A stretch of 15,295 nucleotides of DNA, taken from NCBI GenBank assembly GCA_022592435.1, contig JABYQS010000693.1:1-15295 (forward strand), written 5' to 3'. This DNA is from Cerioporus squamosus (taxonomy: Eukaryota > Basidiomycota > Agaricomycetes > Polyporales > Polyporaceae). Shown here piece after piece: positions 1 to 8,693 of this stretch (position 1 is the stretch's first letter; every line of letters begins with the position of its first letter). The notes under the pieces were generated by a model that saw only the letters and a program-made list of their open reading frames with translations, made no database searches and was not told where the DNA came from. The position numbers and the translations under genes were made by a program.

Positions 1-19
1 GCACGGACGACTGAGATTT

Positions 20-686
20 CTATCTAATCGAGACGGTCAGTCGTAAACCCACCCAGACATCAGAGCCGCGACGCACCGTCACAGCAGACAAACATTTGCA
101 CTTGTCGCGGAAACGTGTTATGCCAGTGACAGCTCCGCCGGTGTTTTCGTCGTTGTATTCGTCCTTGAAGCGCAGCCGCGAGCAGTCGAGACGTCGCAGT
201 CGCAGCAAGGCGATCAAGAGCCGCGCGAGCTCTGCAGTCGTGCGGAAATCCAGCATTGTAGTGTCAGCTCCTCGACGTGGAGGCATGTTTTGATATGGAT
301 GAGTGTGGTCGCATGGAAAGAGATGGCCCGGACCATGAGCGCGTATGCACCAGAATACCATAGCTTCGCAACTCGGAGCCGCGATAGCAAGGCGACCGGG
401 ATAGTCTCCAGGAGCGAAAGGGCCTCTTCATTTTCCTCGGGCGAGACGGAGAGGTTTCGAACCAGAGTAGCCATACGAGGGTTGAAGCTGAAGTAGTCGC
501 AGATGGAGTAGAGGTCTTCTCTCGACCGTACACGTATGGATGCGACGAGATGATAGCGAGCGCGGGGGAGCCATCCACGGCAGGTCAAGGCGCAGCTGCG
601 GAGGAGCGAACGTGCCTGCTGAGTAGGTCGATGACGTTCTCCGCGACTTCGAGCGGGACGCGAGGCAGCTCTGTGAGGGTAGACAT
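20..686 (-). CDS. F-box protein (short, two frameshifts)
   Basis: The ATG at 684-686 opens a classic F-box N-terminus: MSTLTELPRVPLEVAENVID, then after a one-base loss near 600-608 the frame resumes with LRSCALTCRGWLPRARYHL and a segment on reaching the next residues (SREDLYSICDYF, LVRNLSVSP). A second one-base loss near 259-268 joins HVEELTL to a leucine-rich stretch (TAELARLLIALLRLRRLDC) ending at the stop at 20-22. By family knowledge, the F-box would bind Skp1 in an SCF ubiquitin ligase and the leucine-rich part would select the target. The reconstructed product is about 222 residues, whereas basidiomycete relatives are usually about 400-550, so the C-terminus is missing through truncation or a further frameshift beside the window edge. 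The F-box identity is fairly secure; whether the gene is functional is not. No intron was needed to read it. Confidence 0.68.
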
Positions 687-1079
687 GGTGGGAGGAGGAT
701 AGAGCGAACGCAATGTATGATGGGGCGCGCGACATTGACACTGGGCCTGCTGTGCCTGTCATACACGGTTTCCGCATGCACGAGGCGTGTCTACCTGTCC
801 ATGCATCAGAAGCTCTGCCTGTTCCCTTCCATGTCGCCGGCGCGTTAGTTCATCTGAACTTATCCTATGAGCATGATTGGCTCGACTGCTTGACCGTGCC
901 CGAATCGGAGCGGAATCACCGCATGGACGCCAACGCTCGTTGGTACAAGTTGACGCTGCAGATCGGGCATTGTCGTGTAAGACGCCAAGCCCGGAGCATG
1001 TGCGCAAACAAAGGGCAGCTGCTCGAACACAGGCTGTACCCCTCGCGGATGTACATTGACGTTTCTGTGGCAACGGCAG

Positions 1080-1169
1080 TGCGCACCGGGTGCTTCGTCC
1101 AGGCCGGACGACGGGTCGAGTGCAGTCGCTGATCATGAACATGCCAATCGAACTGGACATGCACGTACC
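1080..1169. repeat. Interspersed repeat A, copy 1
   Basis: About 90 bp beginning TGCGCACCGGGTGCTTCG and ending with CACGTACC. It is clearly similar, in the same orientation, to 6331-6417, sharing GGACGACGGGTCG, ATCGAACTGGAC and the terminal CACGTACC. The end of the unit is a possible minus-strand splice donor (GGTACGT). Function unknown. Confidence 0.75.
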
Positions 1170-1380
1170 CCGGAACCTTCTCTCGGTCCATCTCCGAGTC
1201 CTGTCCGAGAAGAGCTGGGACGATCGCCAGGGATGGTATTGCGTCGTACCGCGAAGAATCAGGTCGTATGTTTTCCAGACGTCGTCCAGCTTAGGGACAG
1301 GCACGGACGCGGTGGAGGTCGAGCGTGGGTGGCTCGCTCGACCGCGATTTCCCCAAGCGTGACACGGAGAGCGTGCTGAG

Positions 1381-1671
1381 TCGGACGCAGCGTTTGTCGC
1401 CTGTGTACGTAGTTAGCGAGACGGCTGCGGGCAGCGGCACTCTCTGCGTTGACAGCACCTAGGACATACCGTGCGTGTCTAGGCACCTGCGTACGCCGTC
1501 GGGCAAGAGCACGACGAGACACATCTGTAGGGGCACCGATGACCTGCAGCCTGCAGAGTCCAGCTCGCGTGAGGGTGCCACCAAGGACGCAGTCGGAGAG
1601 CGCGTCAGGCGAGAGACGAGGCGTCGAGGGTCTCGCACACGATATCGCGACGCGGTGTGCTGAGTCGGACG
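1381..1671 (-). repeat. Interspersed repeat B, copy 1, with a conserved intron
   Basis: Similar to 3178-3411 apart from an indel of about 45 bp. Shared blocks include GTTAGCGAGACGGCTGCGG, GTCGGGC/GAGAGCACGAC and GGCGTCGAGGGTCTCGCAC. Read on the minus strand, it contains an intron at 1401-1469 (69 bp): donor GTATGT, branch GCTAACTACG, acceptor TACACAG, followed by GCGACAAAC. The second copy has the same three signals in the same places. The flanking minus-strand frame encodes ALARRRT before the intron and RRQTLRPTQHA after it. The word GTGCTGAGTCGGACGC recurs within the copy at about 1374 and 1657. The parent gene was not recognised. Confidence 0.7.
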
Positions 1672-2763
1672 CTCATGCAGTGAGCGCGTCGTCTGCGTTC
1701 AAAGCAGTAGGACGTACGTTGCGTGCGCTCAGCCTGTCGTACATGCTCCCGCAGTCTGAGACTGACCTCGGATGTACAGGCGTCGTGCTGCGTCCATGCT
1801 AGAGGGATTCGGACGTCCAGTACGTGCGTTCTCCTGTCGAGTACGTCTGCGTCGCGTTAACCGTGATGACCTGCATGTAGCGGGGTGCGACGCGACAGTT
1901 GCTCTCGAACGTGGACGTGCTCGGCAGCGGTTTCGGCCGCGGGCGCAGCTACCATGCGAGGGCGACAGCTCAGAGGCGGCGCCAGTCTGCGATTTCAGGT
2001 CGCGCCGGAGTCTTGGTCCTGCAGCAGGCGGTCTTGATACGGCTTTTTCAGTTGTTGCACGTACGCGTGTACATCCGAGAGCCGCTAGCGTAGTAAGTTG
2101 TCCAGCAGCCGACCGATGTTCGCAGGTGGAGCTCCCGAGTACGGTTTGTGTCAAGATTACACGACCAAGGATCGGCGTGAGACAAGAGTGCACGTTGACG
2201 ACATGTGTCGCCGGAGGAAGAGCTTGGACATGGGCAGAGCGACTTGGGAGAAGCGAGTTCGCCCCGGAGCAGCGCAAGAGGCGGCGGGGAACCTCTGGCA
2301 GACTGCCTTTGCCTGTGGCTCTGCGAAACAGTCGACGAGTCTCGGATGTCGCGCGTGTTGCCTGTATGTGCGTCAGCAATGAGTCGTCGGAATCACGTAG
2401 ACAAGTACCTTACCTGGAATACATCGGACCCGCATCTAACTCGAGTGTGCAGATGAGAGGCGAGGAGCCGCCGAAGTGCTAACGTCTGAGAATGTGTGAG
2501 AACGAAGGTGTGCCGGGTTGCGTCGTCGAAGAACAGACAATCCGCGAGGGTAGTCCCCTGCGCAGTGAAAGCAATGCAGGCATCGGGCGCGGAGTCGACC
2601 AGTCCTGCTGTGTGCGCGCGACGAGCAGTTCAGATGTTCTCGCTAATCCGCGAGCTTGTTCTATGGACTGAGACTCGCTCCCGAGTCCTTTTCTCTCCGC
2701 ATGACTACAGCAAGGATGCGCCGAAAGCAGTCTTGTGAGCGTAACACCGGGACCGGGGTGGGA

Positions 2764-3029
2764 TTTCAGTGAAGGTGGGAAGTGGAGAAAAGTCGATGTA
2801 CGGCAAGGCAGGGACTCACATGCATATTCTCCTTTGGAAGCGAACCCAACGTTCAAAGGACGAGTCCGAGGTGTGAAATCGCGAGCGTGAAGAGCAGGGG
2901 CGGCGGCGCGGTACTGACACAGCGCACAGCGGTGTCTCCGAACTTGGCAGCGCCGTAGTAGAGGACACAAAGACATCGATGCAGGCGCGGTGAGGAGTGT
3001 CAGGTGGTGTCAGTGCCTGTGTCGCGACC
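2764..3029. repeat. Interspersed repeat C, copy 1
   Basis: Diverged direct copy of 6053-6325. Shared blocks are GTACGGCAAGGCAGGGACT, CGTTCAAAGG, GTGAAGAGCAGGGGCGGCGG, GGTGTCTCCGAACTTGGCA and CAGTGCCTGTGTCGCGACC. Both copies read SSTTALPSSETP on the minus strand, but nucleotide identity alone would produce that, so I do not claim coding. Confidence 0.75.
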
Positions 3030-3177
3030 ATGTCCGAATGGACTGAGGAGGGATCTGCCCCTAGCGTCGCTTGCAAGGAGGACCGAGTCGCAGTTGGTGT
3101 AGACAACCACCCGAGTATGTTGGAAAGCGCGTCAGACGAGTATCGAAGGCTGACGAAGGCTCTCGCTGTGTGCTCGC

Positions 3178-3411
3178 TCGGACGCAAAGTTTGTCGCCTG
3201 TATACGCAGTTAGCGAGACGGCTGCGGCACACTTCACGTTGGCAGCAACTAGGACGTACCTGCATGCTTAGTTATCGGCGTACGGCGTCGGGCGAGAGCA
3301 CGACCTGGGGAGTCGAGCTTGCGTGAGGGTACGTAGTCGGAGAGCGCGTCGGACGAGAGACGGGGCGTCGAGGGTCTCGCACGCGACGCTGCGTGCTGAG
3401 TCGGACGCGCG
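3178..3411 (-). repeat. Interspersed repeat B, copy 2, with a conserved intron
   Basis: Second copy of repeat B. On the minus strand the intron is 3198-3259 (62 bp): donor GTACGT, branch GCTAACTGCG about 10 nt before acceptor TATACAG, then GCGACAAAC. The neighbouring minus-strand frames give ALARRRT and RRQTLRPSEH, close to copy 1. It lies about 150 bp downstream of repeat C copy 1, so the copies appear to be fragments of a longer composite unit. Confidence 0.7.
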
Positions 3412-3676
3412 GCGTTCGCAGCGAGTAGACGTACGCTGCGTGCGCGCCGCGTCGGTCGATATCTCTCGGACGAGGGCGAGACCGGAGACGCCAGCACACG
3501 CTCAGCGACGACGTCGGCACGCGCCCTCGTCGTCGCCGCTGCTCTCGCTCACTCAGACACTGCCCACGAACACGTCCTTCCTGTCCACCGACGCCCGCGC
3601 TGCCACCCGCGCTGCCCGCCCCGCCACCCGTGTCCCTGCCGTGTCGCTCTCGCTGGCCGCACGCGCTCGACTACGC

Positions 3677-4620
3677 CTATGACGTGCGTCCCCCACCACC
3701 ACGACCGTACCGACCTCCTCCGCCAGCCTCTCTCTGTTGCATGCGCCGCTGTCCTTCTCTCTGTACGCCTACTTGCGATTCTGCGATTCTGCATGTTCGC
3801 TCACCAGATGCCGCGTAGAACTGTACCAAGCAGTGAGAAGACACAGGCGAGATCGGCACGTACAGGACAGCAAGACGTACCTCATACTCGCTCGCAGCCA
3901 GGTCGCCGGACACTGCAAGGATAGCGGAGACGTTGCGCTGTTGAGAGGTGGCCGCGGTGCTCGCACCCCGCAGGTACGTCCCTTGATCGCGTCTGACCGT
4001 GCTCGCTGGCAGGCGGCGTCGCACGCAGGACCAGCATGCGCCCGCGATGCACGGGCTTCGCACCCAGTTCGAGCTGCCAGATACGTGAACAGCGTCAGTC
4101 GAGGTCGTCGCCGTCGCAGCACACACGCACGTACCTCTCCCCTGCGGTCGCGAAATGTGCGCCCGGCTTGAATACAGCGATGCGTCCGGTGTCACGCGAT
4201 CGCAGACAGCTTGTCTGCCGCGGGCTAACATCAGTACTGGTAGTCAGCGCTGCGCAGGGTGCACCGCGTAGAGGTAGAATGAGGTACCCACCGGGAGCCG
4301 TGGCCAGCGCCAACGTCGTCTTTGCTGCTGAAGAGGTGAGTGAGGTGTCCGCGACGACTCGGATGCAGAGCGCAAGGAGGCTCGCGACTCGCGTATGACG
4401 ACGTGGTCCCGAGTGGAGGAGCGTCCGAGTCAGCATGCGCATCCCGGATTGCGCATGATGGCCGGCAGAGGTCCAGTCGACGCGCGTGCGCCCTTCCCAG
4501 ACGAGGCAAGAGACAACGAGCCTTGATGGTCCGGGAGACATCGCCGGACATCGGGCTGGTTCTGGAGAGCGACACGGTCAGCGCGACGTGCAGCCACATC
4601 TAGAGGCTGGAGCACGTACC
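3677..4620 (-). CDS. Possible spliced gene of unknown function with Gly/Arg-rich C-terminus
   Basis: Three intron-like segments follow one another on the minus strand: 4562-4619 (58 bp), 4074-4134 (61 bp) and 3821-3880 (60 bp). Each starts GTACGT and ends AG. Open frames join across the last two in phase: a frame reading DTGRIAVFKPGAHFATAGE continues as SSNWVRSPCIAG, then STAATSQQRNVSAILAVSG and SEYE. It ends in a Gly/Arg tail (GGGGRYGRGGGGRTS) at the stop at 3677. No domain is recognised and no start is assigned. Alternative frames stay open over the same bases, so this may be a relic or chance. Support rests only on regular intron spacing and frame continuity. Confidence 0.22.
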
Positions 4621-4696
4621 TACAGACGCAGCGGCATCGCCCGGTCGAAGATGTGTGGGTTGCAACGTAGGTGTTCGAACGTTCATGAACATGGCT

Positions 4697-5290
4697 GGTT
4701 AGTACCAGTCACATTTGCGCGTACAGGTTTCAAATACAGGACGTACATACGCAGTACATCGGAGAGCAAAGCGGCCGTTCTACCAGGGGCTTCGCTCGAC
4801 TCCCCGCTGGACGACGAACCAGGCTCCCTCCCACGGCACCTGGAGGCGGTCGTACCAGCTTAGAAGGTGAGTTGTGGCAGTCGCTCGGTTGAGACGCAGG
4901 TCACGCGGCGCAGGTGTTTATAGCTCAAAGACGGGGAGGTTAGTACTGACAGCGGCGAATAAGTCACAAACTGAGGATGTACATTTGCAGGACTTTGGTG
5001 AGCATCGGAGCGGCGGTCTCGCTGGAGCCGTCGCTCGACGCCCGGCTGGGAAACGACCCGGGCATGCTCCCCGAGCACTGGGAAGCCGCCGTATGAGCGA
5101 GAAGGTGAGCCGAGTTGAGACGCAGGCGTCGCGGCGTGATCGTTCATAGCTGACGGACGCGGCGGTTAGTACTCACAGCGGAACGTATGGGTCTTGTAAT
5201 AGGGTCGTACTACATGTGCAGGAGACCCGAGAACACAGCGGCTGTCTTGCCGGGGCCGTCGCTCGACTCCCGGGAACGCTCAACCGGGAC
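4697..5290. repeat. Repeat D, three diverged tandem units of about 230-240 bp
   Basis: The anchor word GGTTAGTAC occurs at 4697, 4938 and 5164. Each anchor is followed by a block with GGCTGTC/GGCGGTC/GGCCGTT and then GTCGCTCGACTCCC-like or GCTTCGCTCGACTCCCCG-like sequence. Units 1 and 2 end in GAAGGTGAG, shortly followed by GAGACGCAGG. On the plus strand the block is bracketed by GCAG and AAGGTGAG, like an exon; on the minus strand the anchor is GTACTAACC, containing the strong branch-site word TACTAAC. No frame is conserved across all three units, so coding is not claimed. Confidence 0.6.
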
Positions 5291-5648
5291 TTGGAGGTGA
5301 TCGCACGGGCTGGAGGGCGAGTCGGAACGCGTTCTATCCGCCGACAGGGTGCCTGCAACAGGGGAGTTGCCATGGTCCATGGATGACGGAGATCCGGGAG
5401 CTGGTAATATGTCAACAGAACATCTTGCAGCCACACAGAGCACCACGTACCATTTCGTCGGGCTCGACCTCGACCAGGGTTTGCAGGTCAAATCAAAGCA
5501 CGAGGGGAACTCGGAGTTCGACACGGCGAGTCGAGCGCGGCATGCGTGTCCACGACGTCCGGGCAGTCGCGCCGTCTGCGAACGTCGCGAGCCGGATTGA
5601 AAGATGCGCTGCGTCGGCACCGCGAAAAGCAGAGGCGACACCGGACGA

Positions 5649-5915
5649 CTACGACGCGTCGTCGACGTCGTCTCGCAAGATCGTGAATGCCACGTCCGAT
5701 AGAAGTGTCGAGCGCACCGACATATGACCGGGACTCGACGCCGGGTTGCGTAAGTCAGAGAGGCCGGGACGCGGGGACGAAGGCTCGCGCGTCGATGAGC
5801 GGTATGTTGCGGGCATGGAGGCTGCTGTCGGAAGAGTCAATACCGGAAGGCGAGTCGAGTGCGATGGGTACGTACCCAGGGTCGGAGCGGCTCCTCGCAA
5901 TATACAAGTCTTCAC
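5649..5915 (-). other. Possible exon pair, minus strand
   Basis: An 88-codon minus-strand frame contains a well-formed intron candidate of about 51 bp that starts GTACGTACCC near 5879 and ends TTCCGACAG near 5829, with ATTGACT as branch site. Removing it keeps the frame. A similar candidate of about 50 bp lies at about 5401-5450 (GTACGTGG to ATTACCAG, branch TTGAC). No protein family was recognised. Listed because it adds to the minus-strand splice-signal excess. Confidence 0.15.
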
Positions 5916-6052
5916 GCCTCTTCCCTCACGAGTGATGTGCGTGTGCGGAGCAGTAGACAGCGTGTGGAGAGAGCTAAGTACGCATTAGACCGGCGAGAGA
6001 TCGAGCAGAAGATGAGAGCGGGAGTCGAGGGATGATGGGGGTAAGGAATGAA

Positions 6053-6325
6053 TTGCAGCGAAGGCGGGAAGTAGAATGGAGTCGGTGTACGGCAAGGCAG
6101 GGACTCCACAGTGCATAAACCCCTGCAAGAGCGAATCGAGCGTTCAAAGGTCGAGTCCCCGGCGCGAAGGAGCGACTGTGAAGAGCAGGGGCGGCGGTGT
6201 CTCCGAACTTGGCAACGCCGTGGTAGAAGACGCAACAGGCGAAGGTGGTGAGTTCCAATGCTCGGTCCCAGGTTCGAGACGTTGATGCCGGCGCGGTGAG
6301 GGGTTCCAGTGCCTGTGTCGCGACC
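6053..6325. repeat. Interspersed repeat C, copy 2
   Basis: Direct copy of 2764-3029 with scattered substitutions and indels. It runs straight into repeat A copy 2, whereas copy 1 of C is followed by repeat B, so the three families look like parts of one longer unit that has lost different segments. Confidence 0.75.
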
Positions 6326-6330
6326 CCGGG

Positions 6331-6417
6331 TGCACCGGGTGCTTCGTGAGGCTGGACGACGGGTCGCGTTCAGTCGATGTTGCTGAGTGTGCCCATCGAA
6401 CTGGACGTGCACGTACC
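6331..6417. repeat. Interspersed repeat A, copy 2
   Basis: About 87 bp matching 1080-1169 in the same orientation. It starts immediately after repeat C copy 2 and ends in the same CACGTACC word. Confidence 0.75.
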
Positions 6418-7178
6418 AGTCTCGCCGTGAGCGTTCTACGTACCTCGTGAGCCGTGGCGGGCGATGTCCGCGGTCCGCGATCCGATGTCGAACATTGTAG
6501 TTGAACTTGATTGGCGGGACGTACACGTAGTACGTACAGACCGACTGGGCTTCGCAAGCTTGCAATTGTCGCTTTTCTTCCTAGTGTTCATCATGTATGG
6601 GAGGAGTGCGTGATTCGTCGACGCGCGTTGACTGAAGCGGACAACTGACTTGGCAGCAAGGCACACGAAAGCGACACGGAAGTGTTGCATTCTTGCAAGC
6701 AAAGCGTGCGGAAGGTTGCACAGGTGTACATGAGGTGTGGCGTGCGACAGCATAACACTGAGAGGATCTACGGGGATCGGGAACTGAGGAAAAAGGTTAC
6801 TGAAACAGGTATGCACCTGTAGCTGGCAGGGGGATATATCATCCTCTCTAGTTAGTGACAAAGTAGGATGTATCCTGCTCTCTCGTTAGAGAACGCCCAA
6901 TGTATATATGGATCTAATAGCAATACAAAGCGTACTATAGGGTGCTCATAAGCACCGTTACTTACTGCCTGCGCCCTTATACGAGCGGTTTTCCGGCCTC
7001 CCTTGACATAGCCTGACATACAATGACGCCCGCCCGCCCCTTGCCCAATCCGGCCGCCCTGTTATGGGCGCATGCGTACCACCCATTCGAGGGTATATAT
7101 TCGACCTCCGACAACGTCCCCGAGCGTTTATGATAGTGAGCATATAGTCCTGGTGTACCGTCCCCTTTTGGGACCCCT

Positions 7179-7231
7179 GCGCGTGCGCGCGCCGCTCCCG
7201 CACGCCCGCACGCCCGCACGCGCGCACGCGC
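7179..7231. repeat. GC-rich low-complexity tandem repeat
   Basis: Alternating CG/CA-rich sequence with direct repetition of CCGCACG (about three units of 8 bp at 7198-7222), merging into CGCG runs. Likely a microsatellite-like tract; no function suggested. Confidence 0.75.
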
Positions 7232-7308
7232 AGCTTACGCTTCTCTATGTAGTTCACTATGGGCGAGATACAGTCCAGCCGTAGGTCACCCCCTGAGCGG
7301 CGCCCGCC

Positions 7309-7372
7309 ACGCGTTCGCGCGGGCAGCCGTACGCGTTCGCGCAGGGCAGCCGTACGCGCTCGCGCGCAGCGG
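7309..7372. repeat. Three-copy tandem repeat, about 22 bp period
   Basis: ACGCGTTCGCGCGGGCAGCC recurs as a 22-23 bp unit: copies 1 and 2 are near identical, and copy 3 (ACGCGCTCGCGCGCAGC) is partial. Non-coding by appearance. Confidence 0.75.
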
Positions 7373-8282
7373 TGGCACGCCTGCGTAGCTCCTCGGTAGG
7401 GCCCTCTGCGGGCCGAGAGACGGTCAAGGCAGGCCTCAGAATCACACTAGCCTGCCTTTGACCCACTCCCTGCTGGAAACTGGCCTGGCGCGCCCCGCTA
7501 CGGGACCCGCCACCTGTTAGGGCTGCGCAGCGTGTGGTAGGTGTACGGGGAGCTCGACGGGTCGCGCCTCGGCAAGCCGCAAGCGCAGGCCCGTTGTCTG
7601 ACACAAACGAGCTGTTTCCCGCAATCTCTGAGCAGGGAACCCCGTCGCGCTCCACTACGGGCCACCACCCGCGGCTGCGCGTCCAGCAGGCGTACGCGCC
7701 TTCCGCTGTGCAGCTCCTCGTCTTGCATACACATGGTCATGCCAGCCCCGAGAACCTGCCTGAACCATGCAGCAGGTGCGAAGCTGGGCGCCATGCCACA
7801 GTACGTGGTAGGACGCGCACAGGTCCGGCGCTCATGCATCATGGTAGCTCATCCATAGCATGGGCTTGCTGAGGTACAGGTAATAAGGAAGTTGGATTGC
7901 TTACCTAGTTTGTGGGATGCTCGCCCAAAATGTCCGCGCCGGCTGTATCCTTGCCGGGCATTACCGGTTGGCCTATCCTTTACGCCCTCAGGCCTCGCTG
8001 CTTGTTTTTTTTCGTGCTGATATCAGGCGGAGATGTTCAATGATGCTCCGGGAGAGTGGGCGGTCCAGGTAGCCGTGCACAAGCTAGTCGACTGGAGTCA
8101 CGAGCGCAGGGTGGACGTCCTCGAGCATGTCGTGCGCCCAAACAGTCAAGCCATAGAGCGTGTGTACCGATGGACGTCCCGGGGACTATTCAGGTGCAGA
8201 AAAGCGGAGAGCTGTGGCAAGCCGTGTGGTGGGGAGAGCAGAGTACACACCATCCCGGCGCTACGACCACCACACAAAGATC

Positions 8283-8342
8283 TCTAAGTCCCTTGCACAG
8301 CCACCTACTGCTCGAGTTCCTCTAAGTCCCCAGCACAGCCAC
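8283..8342. repeat. Paired 22-bp direct repeat
   Basis: TCTAAGTCCCTTGCACAGCC at 8283 recurs as TCTAAGTCCCCAGCACAGCC at 8321. The 22-bp copies differ at two positions and are spaced 38 bp start to start. They lie about 350 bp beyond the 3' end of the transposase gene. Confidence 0.8.
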
Positions 8343-8693
8343 AGAGGCTCTGGAGCCACAAACCTTCGCGCACACCCACCGGCACTCGGTACTTAGTGTC
8401 TATGCATCGCCGGCGTATTCACAAGAACAATATATTTGTATAAATCAGGGCACTCAAACATAGCAGACGGGGTACAGTGTGCGGTCATGGTTAGGGGGGA
8501 GGATGTGCACGGTTGTGGGTGATTTTAGACGGGCGCGACATGGCGTGATAGCGTTACAAGTACATGCAGAAACACAGGGGACTAGGGACACAAGAAACGC
8601 AGGGACTTGGGACACGGGACACAAGATGGGATGACAATGATGAAGGCCGCATAATTGCGCGGGGAGGGACATAACAAGGGTAAGTAAGCGCAC

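Larger units (their letters stand above)
687..6860. other. Gene-relic and repeat mosaic without a nameable gene
   Basis: This CpG-rich stretch has many overlapping open frames of 60-240 codons in all six frames. They look like by-products of GC richness; for example the 236-codon plus frame at 1772-2482 is matched by a 216-codon minus frame over the same bases. What is real is a set of diverged direct repeats (A, B, C, D, listed separately) and an excess of the minus-strand donor word GGTACGT. Several of these donors pair with CTNAC-type branch sites and AG acceptors 50-69 bp away. I read it as decayed, duplicated intron-bearing sequence, possibly with a hidden gene at 3.7-4.6 kb. Confidence 0.5.
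6862..8693. other. Gene-poor tract with weak open frames
   Basis: No gene can be supported. The left part (6835-6960) is more AT-rich and holds small palindromes, for example AGGATGTATCCT and GGTGCTCATAAGCACC at 6941-6956. A GC-rich tandem zone follows at 7.18-7.37 kb. Plus-strand frames at 7534-7872 (ends with a PCSRCEAGR motif), 7930-8042 and 8033-8287 (contains GEWAVQVAVHKLVDWSHERR after a TATCAG acceptor-like site) could be pieces of one frameshifted, spliced plus-strand gene, but I cannot join them. An 8-T run lies near 7998-8005. Confidence 0.4.

Noticed and set aside
1772..2482. 236-codon open frame on the plus strand, the longest continuous one on that strand
   Set aside because: The opposite strand is open over almost the same bases (1729-2379), composition is Arg/Ser/Ala-rich as expected from CpG-rich DNA, and no domain or intron logic supports it.
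6260..6300. GGTTCGA word resembling a tRNA T-loop
   Set aside because: No acceptor stem, anticodon arm or A-box at the right distance; it lies inside repeat C.
6436..6861. 141-codon minus-strand frame ending at a GGTACGT donor
   Set aside because: Position before a donor is suggestive, but there is no recognisable motif and no acceptor at a fitting distance in the same frame; it may be chance.
6850..7300. Possible LTR of a retrotransposon (TATATA motifs, TGT/ACA-like words, small palindromes)
   Set aside because: No second copy in the window, no primer-binding site and no reverse transcriptase or integrase motifs nearby.
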